From positions 620,001-684,000 of the forward strand of contig NW_022985552.1 in the NCBI RefSeq assembly GCF_010093815.1: 64,000 nt of DNA. The letters run 5' to 3'. The stretch comes from Pseudovirgaria hyperparasitica. Lineage: Eukaryota; Ascomycota; Dothideomycetes; Acrospermales; Acrospermaceae. Both the position numbers and the translations under genes were made by a program. Positions within the stretch are counted from its first letter, which is position 1. The number at the start of each line of letters is the position of its first letter. Of this stretch, positions 33,060 through 45,171 are shown piece by piece. The notes beneath the pieces are model-generated. The model had not been told where the DNA came from. It did not search any database and saw only the letters and a list, made by a program, of their open reading frames with translations.

Positions 33060-36000
33060 ATGACGGGGTCACCGGTGCCTCATACCAACGGTGGAGGTCC
33101 GGTACAGCTTCCCTCCCCGACTCTTTCTCCCGTGCTTGAGAGGCCATCCACCATAACAGAAAAGTCCAACGGGGCAAAGAGTGGAATAATAGGCGAAAAT
33201 ATGACAACATCAAGAAGCAGTGTCGTGTTGCAAGCTGAAAACATGGACGAAAATCGAAGCTCCGAGGCATCTCCCACAACGAACGGGCCAAGAAACGAAC
33301 ATGATACGCACCATGCAATGATAGAACAGCGGAAACGTAGCATCGAGCGGAATACATCAGGTGTTTCTGGCAGCGATGATCGCGAAAAGGTTCTGAAGCT
33401 CTCGCCAGCACAGATTCAAGAGCTGACCTCGGAGCCTACCTCGCTACCACTACGCGCCGTCGGCAACATCCCAGATATATCATTGGTAGACTCTTCGATT
33501 AGGACGAACGAAAACAAAACGCAAGGTGCTATGGAGTTGAGTCAAAGTACAGATAAGGGAGTTGCTGAAAATGGGCACAAGGAAGCTATTCTCAAGCTCA
33601 ATCTAGACACCTCGTCATCTGCCTTAAGTACAGAGGAAACCTCCGCCAAGGCTATGAGTGCGAGACGGCTGGAAATTGAAAACATGAAGTCGCCAATTGA
33701 GTCTTCTAAGGCACGTCCGGCTCTGGCCAGGAACTATTCAACTCCCCCAGTTTTCAAGCGCAAACCTTCGAGTCGGGCGCAGGGCTCATATGTTGACTCT
33801 CAGCCACGAAGTAGCAGACCTGTGCCTCCACCATTACATATAACTGGGGAGAAGCCCATCGCAGGATCTACTGGTAGTCTGAAGCCACCCTTGGTTGCAG
33901 ACCCTATAGGATCTCCTATGCCTCCTAGCATCCCTTTGCCACCCTTATCGATACCTACGTATCTGCAGCTAGAATTGGCTGCAGACCGACCCTCCCCCCT
34001 GTACATCTATCGTCCTGCCACGAGCGATTTCCCATACGAATCAGCTAGAATTAAATACGAGCGACTTCTAAACTTTCTACTACTTCCTCCTCAATTAGAG
34101 CAAACCATTGTCTTCGGCTTTTTCGCATGTCTAGACGCCTGGCTATATTCCTTTACGATTCTTCCTCTGAGATTCTTCAAAGCGCTATATGTGCTAGCGG
34201 ACTGGATGGTCAGGACGATAATCAAAGAATTCAAAGATATCGGTAGCTTCATTTACTGGGGCATAGGTCGAGTATGGCAGCGCAGACGATTTTTAGACGT
34301 GTCAGCTCCCCCAGCGCATACGGAGGAAAAATCTTCCATACGAATCCCACCCCCTTCAAGAAGACCATCACATGCCACAACACTACCATCTCCAAAGCAT
34401 TTGTCTATGGGTACAGAGCCGCGCCATGAAATTACACTGCCTGAACAGTCGCGGAGATCAAGCCGAAGCTCAACATTTAGGCATAGAAGGACGAAGTCTA
34501 AGCCATCACTTCTTATGCCTACACACAAGGCAGACATATTGAAAGGCCTTTTGGTCATAGCGAGCTGCTTCATACTCATGCGATTAGATGCCAGTAGAAT
34601 GTATCACTCTATTCGAGGTCAGGCAGCAATCAAACTGTACGTGATCTACAATGTACTCGAGGTGAGCGCGGTGAACGATTTGCAAAATCAACTTAGTCTA
34701 ACATGATCTCAGGTATGTGACCGTCTGTTTTCGGCTCTAGGTCAAGACGTGCTCGAATGCCTCTTTTCAAGAGAAACCCTCGAACGCAACCCGGATGGCC
34801 GAAGCAAAATTCTCCGACCGTTCTGGATGTTCCTCCTCGCCTTGATTTATAACGTAATCCACTCGACCGCCCTTTTTTACCAAGTCATCACTCTCAATGT
34901 GGCTGTCAACTCATACTCAAACGCTCTTTTGACACTGCTCATGTCTAACCAATTCGTTGAGATTAAGGGAACAGTGTTTAAGAAGTTCGAAAAGGAGAAC
35001 TTATTTCAGATGACATGTGCCGACATCGTGGAACGCTTTCAATTATCTTTGATGCTGTCGATCATCGTCCTACGGAACGTGTTCGAGGTTGGTGTTCTCG
35101 GTTTGAACTCCAGTACAGCAGGTACTGGGTCAGCCTTTAGCAGCAATGCCACTACTGCTAGCTTCAAGGGCTCAAGCATTATCCCAAAGAGCTTCACTGT
35201 GTTCCCAAATATCGGCGGGCAGGTCTTCGGCCCGTTTCTGCTCGTTTTAGGCAGTGAATGCTTAGTCGACTGGCTCAAGCATGCTTATATCACGAAGTTC
35301 AACAACACCAAGCCCGCTGTATATGGCAGGTTCTTAGATCTTCTTGCCAAGGATTACTATTCTCACGTAAGTAGTAACACGTAGACAATTTATGGACTGT
35401 ATGCTAAGAAATCGTCAGGCTTTCGCAGATCAAAACCTTACGAAGCGCCTCGGACTACCTGTCCTGCCTCTGTCTTGTCTATTCATCCGTGCAATAGTCC
35501 AAACATACCGAATGTTCATCGAAACTCACATGCCCATTCCCCTCGCGTCGACTGTCACCGGCCTTACAGCCGAGTCCGCATCAACGAGCTCGCCTGCTAC
35601 AACAGCTGCTTTGGCCCATATTGACCAGGTATTCCGCCGCGCTCTTGGACGATCATCCTTTGGTGCTGGCATGGGTGATGTAACATCGAGTTTTAGTTGG
35701 TGGTCGATGGATGACCTCATTGCATTCGCTACGATGTTGGTCGTGTGGCTACTTGCGTGGTTTGTGCTGCTGTCAATCAAATTGGTGCTCGGGATGCTTC
35801 TTTTGAGCTTTGCACGGAAGCGATATACGCGGATGAAAGAAAAGGAGAGATTGGCTGTAGATACAGGGGGCAAGAGAATTGGCGGATGGGGTGTGGTGGA
35901 GGTTGACGATGATAAGAGGCGATGGGTGTACGTCGAAGATAAAGAGGGGCTACAGAAACTAAGGGACAGGGACGCCAGGGTGAGAGAAAATGAAGAGAAA

Positions 36001-36066
36001 GGATGGGATGGGAGCGAATTGAATGGCGTCAGTAGGTATTCTATGGTCGCTAAGAGAATATGGTAG
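33060..36066 (+). CDS. TAPT1/Emp65 family transmembrane protein
   Basis: Predicted 967 aa, exons 33060-34661, 34713-35366 and 35419-36066. The N-terminal 300 residues are low-complexity Ser/Pro/Asn. They are followed by PSPLYIYRPATSDFPYESARIKYERLLNFLLLPPQLEQTIVFGFFACLDAWLYSFTILPLRF, typical of the TAPT1 family (PF05346), and by several hydrophobic segments (DILKGLLVIASCFILMRLDASRMYHSIRGQAAIKLYVIYNVLE; CDRLFSALGQDVLECLF; FWMFLLALIYNVIHSTALFYQVITLNVAVNSYSNALLTLLMSNQFVEIKGTVFKKFEKENLFQ). The C-terminal part has further membrane helices and a charged cytosolic tail. Yeast Emp65 is an ER membrane partner of the SUN-like protein Slp1 in guarding soluble proteins. The start at 33060 is the first in-frame ATG. 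Confidence 0.92.
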
Positions 36067-36362
36067 CATTCTATTCAGCTTTAGGCACATGCCTGGAATA
36101 CAATAATTGCGAAGGCGCACAACATAACACATGAAGCCGCATCGACATGTATCTGTCCCCAAACGAATAGTCCAACCTGATCATAAATGCAACCCTTGTC
36201 GGATGGATGATCGGGGATTCTGACGAAATGACGTCCCCCTTGTGGTACAAAATCTAGGACTCGAATATGCATTGATAGGTTGTCTAAATAATTATATAAA
36301 CCAAAAATCTATTGCAGGCAATGGCCCTGACCGCTTGCTCTACACCCCAACGAGGCAAAAGA
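36067..36362. other. Short spacer between TAPT1-family gene and tRNA
   Basis: No gene seen. Confidence 0.5.
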
Positions 36363-36450
36363 AGGTCCTACCCGGAATTGAACCGGGGTCCCCGGAAGAT
36401 AGAGGAAAAGAGATCAGAATCCGATGTGCTAACCACTACACCATAGAACC
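36363..36450 (-). tRNA. tRNA-Gln (anticodon CTG) with intron
   Basis: On the minus strand it starts GGTTCTATGGTGTAGTGGTT (acceptor and D arm) and has CGGATTCTGA with anticodon CTG at 34-36. An intron of about 16 nt follows base 37. The 3' half has TCCGG, T-loop CCCGGTTCAATTCCGGG and acceptor TAGGACC, which pairs with GGTTCTA with one G-T wobble. The D arm, T arm and anticodon stem all close. Confidence 0.93.
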
Positions 36451-36747
36451 ATAACGTACTTGTGAATTGAGAGAGCTCTCTATATTCCTAGGAACACACA
36501 TGCTTTTCCGCAAAGCGTGAAATGATGTCATATGTCTGCCCCTCCCAACGCCCGAGGTCAATCTTTCTGCTATGTGGGGGCATCATCCATACCTAGTAAT
36601 GTCTATAGCTACTACGTCAGAGTAGCAAACAGTAAAAATAAGAATGTAAGCCCCTGTAAACTCTCCTTCAGGGTGCTCACACTTGCATACCAAACGCACC
36701 ACAACCACCCAATCACAGCCTCATATACCGGAATCTTTTCGCAATAA

Positions 36748-37316
36748 ATGGCTCCAAAGAAGCTCGACACCCCACCCTCAGAGGTCCCCGTTTCCAGGTT
36801 TGAGAACGAACTGACAGGGTCGTGTCTCTGCGGCTCGATAAGCGTGTCGATACAGGACAAGGAACTGTTTGTGGGGAAGAAGCGTGGGCACCTGTGCCAC
36901 TGTGCAAACTGCCGCAAGGTCGCGGGTAGTCACGTTGCGAGCAATCTGCTGATTGAAGAAGAGAAGGTGAAGATCGAGGACAAGAACGGGATTTTTAAAT
37001 GCTATCTAGATGGCGAGACCCTGAGTGGTAATAAGCTTGAGCGATGGTTTTGCGGCCAATGCGGGAAGTAAGTTCGATAGTACTACTTGTGTGCTTTAGA
37101 ATTAATTTGGGAAATTAATCGTACTGTAGTCCGATCAAGTCTGTCTCGCCACTATATCCCGGCAAGGTAATCCTTAAGATGGGAATCTTCCCCCGAATAC
37201 CAGAGCCCGAGGCGGAGGCGTATTCAGTGAATCGACAGGTTTGGGAAGGAAGAAATAAGGATGTCAAGATGTATGCGACAAAGAATTTTGGAGATGTATA
37301 CACTGGGGACTTATAG
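36748..37316 (+). CDS. GFA / CENP-V type zinc protein
   Basis: Predicted 168 aa, exons 36748-37067 and 37130-37316. It has the GFA (glutathione-dependent formaldehyde-activating/CENP-V) zinc ligands in order: GSCLCGSIS (CxC), HCANCRKVAGSHVASNLL (CxxC with following helix) and WFCGQCGKNPIKSVS (CxxC). Family members are small beta-tent proteins; some bind S-hydroxymethyl-glutathione, most have no proven substrate. Length is typical of a single-domain member. The intron 37068-37129 interrupts just after the last CxxC and restores the conserved NPIKSVSP. Confidence 0.9.
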
Positions 37317-37908
37317 AAATTACACCATCGTCTTAGACCCACTTTTCTATCTTATATCATGCAAACTGACTTTACTTGAAACAGACAACTACAGTGATTA
37401 GCCGAAAAGTCTAGACAGCCAGAGTGTACTTAATTTCTCATAGTTCAAATACATGACTAGATGAGCCAATCTATATACTCGTTACTATGATGTCTAGGTA
37501 GAAGTTATAAACCGACTGTTCGCTTCATTCCTGCAGACCAGGAAGCTCTTGACTCACACATGAAATACGGATATAATTAGAGGTTCATAAGTATGAGGGC
37601 TTGTCAGGAACTAATAGCGACATGTTGCAAGACAAAGTCAGAGAAAAACATATTCATTCTCTTCTCAGTAATATACGCTATGTAATGTCGCTATCCAGAC
37701 CTCGATTGTGACCTGTATCTTGCAAGTAGACATACCAGGCCAGATATGTTTGGAAATGGACCATTGCACAAATGTCGTAGGCATGATAAGACGCCCTCTG
37801 CGGATATTTTATGGTGGGAATGCGGAGCAACTGTCTGAGACAAATGGGGTTCAGAAGCCCTGGTCCGGCGTATTGATTGTATTAGAGTCTCCTGTCCACC
37901 ATTAATGT
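37317..37908. other. AT-leaning spacer
   Basis: No gene or repeat recognised. Confidence 0.55.
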
Positions 37909-38523
37909 CTAACGATACTTTGATCTTATGGGTATCGAGACAAACGCAGTACTATCCGGCGAAGAGGCGAGGTTCATGTCCTCTTGTAGATCCTCGGCAT
38001 TGTAGATATAAGTATCCTCCTGGGTCTCGACTGAGCCCATCTCTTCATACCAAGCCATCAAAGAGAAGGGACATGCGTGTGGTGCACATTGGAAGAGTAT
38101 GGGTGGACAGTTTTTGTATTTGTTAGCTCGATCAGCAGGCGCGCTCCTGATTTGCTGAGCTTGTTTGCTGTTCTGCTCTAGCTTGACCCATGTCATGATT
38201 TCGTTCGTCAAGTTGTAGTACATGGGGACGAAGTATTCAGATGTGGGTTGCTTGGGTCGATCATGCCACTGAATCTGTATAGCAAGGCTGTCTGGGCGAT
38301 GCAGAGGGGGATTAGGGTTGTCGGTACCAAAGCCTAAGTCGAACCATCGCGAGAGTTGGTCAGTGAGAAACTGTTCTAGGACGAATCTGTCGTTTCGTAT
38401 ACAGGATCTGCTTGGACTGATGATCTCATAGCACCAAATGAGTTCAGGTTTGTCGTCAAAACTTGATTCGATCTGTTCAAGAGCTTCGAGCTCGGGGGTA
38501 ATCATTGTCGAACAGAGGGACAT
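37909..38523 (-). CDS. Hypothetical protein, unrecognised
   Basis: Open frame of 204 aa from the first ATG at 38523 (MSLCSTMITPELEALEQ). Composition is protein-like: aromatic and acidic residues mixed (ELIWCYEII, WFDLGFGTDNPNPP, IQIQWHDRPKQPTSEYFVPMYYNLTNEIMTWVKLEQ), no signal peptide or membrane segment, and a short Cys stretch (NCPPILFQCAPHACPF). I recognise no domain. It is flanked by long spacers and could be a lineage-specific gene or a remnant. Confidence 0.42.
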   Translation of the reverse strand: MSLCSTMITPELEALEQIESSFDDKPELIWCYEIISPSRSCIRNDRFVLEQFLTDQLSRWFDLGFGTDNPNPPLHRPDSLAIQIQWHDRPKQPTSEYFVPMYYNLTNEIMTWVKLEQNSKQAQQIRSAPADRANKYKNCPPILFQCAPHACPFSLMAWYEEMGSVETQEDTYIYNAEDLQEDMNLASSPDSTAFVSIPIRSKYR

Positions 38524-39223
38524 CTGGTATGTGGTGATGTAACAACTCTTGGAAAGCAAAAGCCGGTCGAAAGTTGAAATGGACTAAGTACTGGTGAAGT
38601 GATATTTTTGGTAGTGGAGAATTTCAGATAATGCGATAGCTATGACAAGAACGGAACTTTGTCTAGAAGACTCAGGACTGAACACACTGTTGGCCACTGC
38701 AAGCTTGTAAGTGACCTACATTGAAAGTGCGGCCATGCCATACTGTTGTTGCCATATGCCATGTTTGACTGGGGTGTTTACGGAGTGAAACATAGGCAAC
38801 AGCAATTGGGACGGTCGAAACTTCTTACTCAACGGTACAGCTGACGGCCAAGCGTCGGGACCTCGGGGCGCAGTCTTAAGCATGACACGGCGTCCCGAAT
38901 TCAAGCGAACTAATGTTACTATGGATGTACTAATTGATTTTTATTTACGCGGCGCTTTAACGTCAACAACAGCGCGGGCTCCTCACTAACCCCACGAAAT
39001 ATGGATCCATATACCCTGTCAAGCCTCGGCAGCTGGTCTTGTGTAGTCCTGGTACCGACCTCTGGAACTCGGTCATCGGAGAGATAACCCACACAAATAG
39101 GAGCCACTGATAGTTAAAAAGCCGCAGGTCTCGTGATGGCTGCGATTCTCGAGTACAAAAGTCTGTTGGATCCCTTAGCAAACCCGTCTCGAAAGTTACG
39201 AGCACGCATCGACCTATACAATC
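38524..39223. other. Spacer, promoter of SET-domain gene
   Basis: No supported gene; short minus-strand frames only. Confidence 0.5.
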
Positions 39224-39766
39224 ATGTCACCACAGTTTGTGTCCCCTGAGGGCTCAGCGTCACCTGTTAGCCAAGGGTCTTCTATCTCGAAACCCACCAA
39301 ATTCGATGTATCTCACATCTTACGCGTCGAAATCCTTCCCGGAGATTTTGCTTCACGAGCAGTATCGAAGGTCACCCTTCCAGCTGGAGCTCTCTTTACG
39401 CCAATTAAAGGCATCACACCTGCAACCCCAAGCTATTTGACTGTCCAGACCGGCCCGACATCGCATATCAGTCTCAACTCCGATCTTCAGTACATCAACC
39501 ACTCTTGCAGACCAACTGTTGAGTTCGACATGGCAAAAAACGAAATCAGGGTTGCTCGGGACCTCAAAGGAGGGCTCAAAGAAGGGGATGAATTGTCATT
39601 CTTTTATCCTAGTTCCGAATGGAACATGGATCAGCCATTCCAATGTCGGTGCAAGGACGTGCAATGCCTTGGGAGCATTCAGGGCGCCAAGTATCTTGGT
39701 GAAAATGATATGAAGCGATTCTGGTTCAACGACCACATCCTCAAAATGAAAGAGAGGGGCTGTTAG
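39224..39766 (+). CDS. Compact SET-domain protein
   Basis: A 180-aa intronless protein. SET-like landmarks: SRAVSKVTLPAGALFTPIKG (start of the SET fold), LNSDLQYINHSCRPTVEFD (the NHSC AdoMet pocket motif), GDELSFFYPSSEWNMDQPF (ELxFFY with catalytic-type Tyr) and a post-SET-like CRC...CLG. It holds essentially only the catalytic fold, with no recruiting domain; similar small SET proteins are common in fungi and their substrates are mostly unknown. The ATG at 39224 is near the end of a leader and is followed by a short Ser/Pro-rich N-terminus. Confidence 0.82.
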   Translation: MSPQFVSPEGSASPVSQGSSISKPTKFDVSHILRVEILPGDFASRAVSKVTLPAGALFTPIKGITPATPSYLTVQTGPTSHISLNSDLQYINHSCRPTVEFDMAKNEIRVARDLKGGLKEGDELSFFYPSSEWNMDQPFQCRCKDVQCLGSIQGAKYLGENDMKRFWFNDHILKMKERGC

Positions 39767-41367
39767 ATCAGTGATGGACAAAGCCTGCAATTTCTACCCA
39801 AAGACTCCATTGGTATGCGGCTTCAGGTCCAACGGGACATGTCGTGTATGCGAAGAAGATGTGAGACAGTGAGATGGACACAAGCAGGATTCATTGCGCT
39901 CTTGGATGACGCAACGGTATCCTCCCGACATTCAACATCGCGACGTCGGCTATGAGCATCCCTTCATCAGCATAGAGGACACAAGGGCTAAATCACTGTA
40001 GGTGTAAGGGGAATTCCACATGGGGTTAATCAGATGTAAAAATTTTACGCCAGCTAGTTTGGAACTACACACCGCACGTGAAACATAGCTTGGCTTTGGA
40101 TGATAAGTGTAATTCGCACTCGTGGGTCCTTGTCTTTTCTGTCATTCGACCTGTTCATCGTCTCGATCTGCGTATTTGCTACTCGATTCTGTATCAGACG
40201 TCTCGTGTGTGCAGGTTGAAGTTCCATCGTCCGTCTGTTCTAGATCAAAGTGCTAACCGAAACCGAAAGCAGTTAGCGCTTTCTCCTGCATTTTTCAGCT
40301 CCCGAGCTTTGATGCTATGGACGAAGACGTCTCTTAATTCATTGTCAAAGAATCTGACCGCAATCGGTCGCGACAGAACAGCATCCACATGATAAAAACC
40401 GATTTTGAGACTTTTACCTTAAACATGCTCGTGTAGACGATTCCAGCACTGGCCATAGGACAAGTCATCATTCTGTCTGCTGCTTAGCTGAAAACAACTC
40501 TTCATCCAGGGCAACATCGACGTTGGTACAGAAGAGCCGTAAAAGCGGTCAAGAGAGCAAGCATGCACGATCCACAAGCCTTATGTCGTCTTCTCAGGCA
40601 GGGAACAGGAGTCTTGAGTAATGATCGGATGATTGATTTTATCATAGCAAATTGATAATCAACTCAGACGCAACCAGATCGCCCTCGGGGATCATTGCTC
40701 GTTGAGAAACAAAGGACAAGGAACATCACCAGGAAGATCCTGGTGTGCAAACGTCGATGTAGATCAGGGCCGTGCTCGTGCGTCAATCCGTCAGTTCCAG
40801 GTTGCTTCGCTGAAACTCAGGTAAAACTCTCTAGTGTTATAGTATAATTTTAGAAAGATATTGATAGATCAAAACCCGATGCTAGCTAGAATTTTTCAAT
40901 ACCTTCTATATACTTCATACTAAACTGATGTTATGTTAGATTATACAATAAATATAATCCTATTTAGTCGCTGACGTTATACGTGTGTAGGTTCTGGAGG
41001 CTACTGGGTCGACCGTCACGGAGTGAGTAGGGCGGGGATGACAAAGTATAATCTCTTCATTGACATACGGTGAGAGATCTTGTATTTCTGAGGCAAGAGG
41101 GAGATTTTGTATTTGGAGTCGATAATGGCTAGAGCGATGGAGCTCTAAGAAGCATATGTTGAGATATGTGATTTTGGTAGAGAAGGGGTAATTACGATGA
41201 TAATGACAGTATCAATGATGCGTATGGTCGCGCCTGTTTACCTTTGCACTACTGATGGTACAATTCAAAATCTTGCTGTGCATGAACGTCCAGGTCTTCG
41301 CTCCAACCTAGACTGCTGCGTCCAATTAAGACACACAAACGCCCAACTCCCTAGTTGCAGAAACTTC
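39767..41367. other. Spacer with small AT-rich island
   Basis: No gene supported. About 40830-41000 is AT-rich (tatagtataattttagaaa-like words), perhaps a repeat relic. A plus-strand frame at 40078-40392 lacks any recognisable feature. Confidence 0.55.
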
Positions 41368-43026
41368 CTAGCTTGACGCCGTGACATAACTGATATCCAT
41401 TCTTCCTTCGCCTACTCCCGCCACCTCCATCGGCCACCTCAGCCATCCGGAATACCTTGCATCAACGCTCTTCTTGATTCCACTCAAGATATGTTCCACC
41501 CACCCACGCATAAACCAGCGATCCTCCATTGTCTTCATCAACACGGTAAAGTATGAAAGTATGATCAGGGCCAGTGGCTCCTTATCCTGTAGACACGCCA
41601 CGAAGTCCGGGTCCATGTGATAGAACCAGATCATGACCGTCGCACTTTCATTCGGTGCTGGTGATGCAAGCTCTGCTGCACTATCTGCATAACACGACGC
41701 AAACGACGGCTGCATACCCTCTAACGCCCGACCAAAGAGGGCGCGGCGTGTAGGCGTTAAAACTGGGTCTGTCGAAGACTCGATGTACGTGCCTAGCTCT
41801 GCAATTTGCGTGCGCCAGGGCATAATGCTACGCGGCCGCTTCATAGCCAGTCGTGTCCCAGCAGGGCTTCCAGGCACGTTGTTCGTCACAGGTGCCAGCA
41901 CGCCAGAGAAAATGGCCTGGGAGCCGGCAGTTGTTATGATGCTACGCACACCTCGGAGCAAGGGGAGCCAGAGAGAGAGACCACCAACGTCGTTGAAGAT
42001 TAGGAAGTCGCCAGGCCGCGGCTGCATGGCGAAGGTGTAGATGCTGACGAGAACAGAAGCGACGTATAGGCCTTGGCAGTTCTCGCTATTTACCGAAGGC
42101 AAAACACGCGTGAGCTCTTCAATGCCAGTTGTGTAGTGTCGCTGGGCGACATAGGAATAATGTTCTGCACGGGACTTGTCGAAACGAGCGATGTGCAATG
42201 CGGCTAGAGCGAGTGGGAAGTGAAGGGCAAAGCTGAATCGGAAGGCCACTTGCATAGCCTGTGTCTGATAAAAGTGATGTCCCAGGGTGTCGCCGGCGAG
42301 CGTTGCAGAGGTGTTCATGATGTAGTGCCATAGTAGCTCTAGATCCTCCACATTCAGATGCTGGTGGACACTTGCGAGGGACAGTCTACTATCCTTGGGG
42401 TCTTCGGAGATGGTGCTCAGGTTATCGTTATTGCTATCCTGTGCGGCTTTGGCATTGGCGGCGGCAGAAATAGACTCCCAGTTCTTGCGAGGACGTCCAC
42501 GGCGGCGGGGAATGACAGTGTCATTGAGGTCATTCGGAGATGGAGACGAGGAGACGATGTCATTTGGAGAGAGGCTGTTCTTCGGGAGAGGGTTGTAGTC
42601 GCACTTGATAGAGAATCGGATGCAATTCGAGCATGCAGGCTTCTCTTCGTCACACTAGGAGGCCAATCAGCACCGGCACTTGTCCGAAATGACATGGCCC
42701 TTGAATACGGAATGCGAAAATCGAGAAATCGAGACTGTCCATGTCCAAATTGGGGAATGAGAGTCTACGTTGTTTCTGTATGTCTGTTTCGTTGTCTCTG
42801 AATCTGTGCATGCTTGAGGCTACCATGGCTCCAAGCATGGTCAAGAGAAACAACAAGCAATAAACACAACACACGGAAATTGCAAAAGAAACCAGCGACT
42901 TACTTTGACACGTCGCCGTTTGCAGTTCTGGCATCCGGCCCTACTCTTCCTATGATTTCTCCTCACATACTTCTTGCCATTGGAATCCACCCCAGAATTC
43001 GCGTTAGGATTGCTTTCCGGGGACAT
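41368..43026 (-). CDS. Zn2Cys6 fungal transcription factor
   Basis: Predicted 469 aa, exons 42904-43026 and 41368-42654. The binuclear zinc cluster is rebuilt exactly across the intron: CQNCKRRRVK in exon 1 and CDEEKPACSNCIRFSIKC in exon 2 (CX2CX6CX6CX2CX6C). A Ser/Asn-rich linker with RRRGRPRKN (AT-hook-like) follows, then a helical middle-homology/activation region (NVEDLELLWHYIMNTSATLAG, ALHFPLALAALHIARFDKSRAEHYSYVAQRHY), typical of the sterol-uptake/UPC2-like or Fungal_trans_2 group. The intron (42655-42903, 249 nt) is unusually long for this window. The target is unknown. It lies divergent from an SDR gene with a 962-bp shared upstream region. Confidence 0.88.
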
Positions 43027-43988
43027 ACTGGCTTTCACTCATCCGAAGTACCACGACCTATGATGTCAGCAGGCCAAAGCCACAAGCGTAGCGCCAGCGC
43101 ACTCTATCTCGCAGCCGGACGTGTCGCGTGCTGGGGTTCGATGCAATACCGGCATAAGCGTCCGTCGGCTGTCTGTGCTGGGTTTCCGATCAACAGTCCC
43201 GTCATGCCATGAAGACGAGATACGAAGTGAAGTCCGGACAAGGCCAGAGCGGCGTAAGGCTTAGGCCGTGCTCCGGATGTTGGTTTGCAGCGATTGGTAG
43301 AAGCTGACTGCAGGCGCGAATGCAAAGGGTTAGGGGCCACGGCTACTACCCAGTCTACTCTTTCTCTGTAGGATCGTGAACCCTGCGGGGCTAGACATGA
43401 AATGTTTTTCGTATCCACCGTCTTAAATCGATCACGATGAAGAGCGGTGAGAAGCCGAGAGATGGAGTCACGGATGGACGAGAAGCGCCGAATGCAGTAA
43501 TCTATAAAGACGTCGATGGTTGACGCTCGACACGGGGCATGACTCCTGGAGCTGCGTAGGTGGACATGGCTCAAAGGCTTGACTCGGGAAGTCGTCCACT
43601 TAGTCAGCATCTACCTGTCTAACACTAGTACTTACTACTAGTACCTATCTACCTAGGTACTATGGGGTTATAGACTATAAGACGTCAATCCTGCTGCTCA
43701 TCCTTCTCTTCAGTATCGTATTTGCATAGTAGTAAGTCCAAATTACCGAGTTTAACACATCATCACTCAAGCACGCAAGTCGGCCATCTTTCACAAGGAC
43801 GTCAATGTCGGGTTGTCGATATCATAGCTCCGAAGTTCTTCGTCCGTACGTAGTCATCGCGTCAGCGCCAAGAGGGACATCACCTTTGATAAATATACAA
43901 TCACTTCCTAGCTTCAACTTCGACTTCTACCTGTTGTGATCATAGCATTGTAGGCCTGTAATACGGCTAATCTGCGTAGTTATTTACA
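43027..43988. other. Shared upstream region of transcription factor and SDR
   Basis: Divergent promoter. A minus-strand frame at 43104-43610 has no recognisable feature and probably lies in the leader of the regulator. Short CTAGTAC/TACCTA-rich stretch at 43620-43665. Confidence 0.5.
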
Positions 43989-44995
43989 ATGGTGCATATC
44001 AAGGCAATTAGGGCTGCTAATGCCGAGTTGAAGAGCTTGGGTCCTGGCCTTGTTGCTGTCTTCGGTATGCACTCAATTAACCTACCGTACCCGCTCTCCC
44101 AAACTCACCACATCAAGTTGGCGGTACGTCTGGAATAGGCGAAACCACGGCTCGTGAATTCGTTCGCCAGACAGACTCTCCGCGAGTCTACCTAATCGGC
44201 CGAAACCAGACCCAGGGCACGAATCTGATCTCCGAATTCAAGACCATCAATACCAAAGCCACCGTAAACTTCATTCAGGCCGACGTATCACTTCTCAAAA
44301 ACGTCGACGCCGCCTGCGCCGAGGTTACGTCGCAAGAGTCACACCTGAACCTCCTCTTCCTCAGCCCCGGTCTCCTTACCATGCGCGGCCGCACCGAGAC
44401 CGCCGAAGGTCTGGACGCAAAATTCGCCCTGCACTACTACGCCCGCCTGCGGTTCGTCACGAATCTGTTACCGCTACTTCAGAGTGCCCCAGAGCCACAG
44501 AAACTCTCTCGTGTCATCTCCGTGCTCGCCGCCGGCCTCGAAACATCCCTCAACATGGCCGATCTCCAGCTCAAAAACGCCTACACGCTGAAGGCATGCG
44601 CCGACCACGCGACCACCATGACATCACTCTCTCTCCGCCGTCTCGCTCGACAGTACCCAACGACGAGTTTTATCCACTCTGCGCCCGGAGGTGTGAGGAC
44701 GAATATTGCACGTGACATGAACCCCTTAATGCGACTGGGCATGAATCTGGTTACTCGCCTGCCTCTTCCGATGATTGTCAGCCTGCGAGATAGTGGGGAT
44801 AGACACTTGTATGCCGCCACAAATGCAGCATTCAAGGCGGATGGCAAGGCGCACCTAATTGGTTGGAGTAATGAACCAAGTGCGAACGAGACTGTGCTCC
44901 AAGAGCAAGAGGGATCTGGGATAAGTGAGGAGGTGTGGAAGCATACAGAAGAAGTCTTTGAGAAGGTGCAGAATGAGGGAAAATATGATTCGTGA
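43989..44995 (+). CDS. Atypical short-chain dehydrogenase-like protein
   Basis: Predicted 317 aa, exons 43989-44064 and 44118-44995 (intron 44065-44117). Rossmann loop VAVFVGGTSGIGETTAREF, then YLIGRN, ADVSLLKNVDAAC and LFLSPGLLTMRGR, which replaces the usual NNAG. The active-site region reads NAYTLKACADHATTMTSLSLRRLA: a Tyr is followed by Lys at +3, not +4, so the canonical YxxxK is absent. This matches a group of fungal SDR-like proteins of uncertain catalysis. It contains IHSAPGGVRTNIARDM in the usual substrate-loop position. Divergent from the Zn2Cys6 regulator, which might control it. Confidence 0.82.
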
Positions 44996-45171
44996 CACTC
45001 GATGGTTCTCTCTGCTTTCATTTGTCTGCAAGCTACGTTGGTGTTTGAAGACATACGAGTTTCGTTACTATTTCGAAAAGGCGTAGATGTATCATTCATA
45101 TCATGGACATGACTATATGCAACGAACAATATTGGGTATCATATCAAACTCACACACGGAATGTCCAGCCG

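Noticed and set aside
43104-43610. Minus-strand frame of 168 residues upstream of the Zn2Cys6 gene
   Set aside because: Arg/Ser-rich composition without domain; more likely leader sequence.
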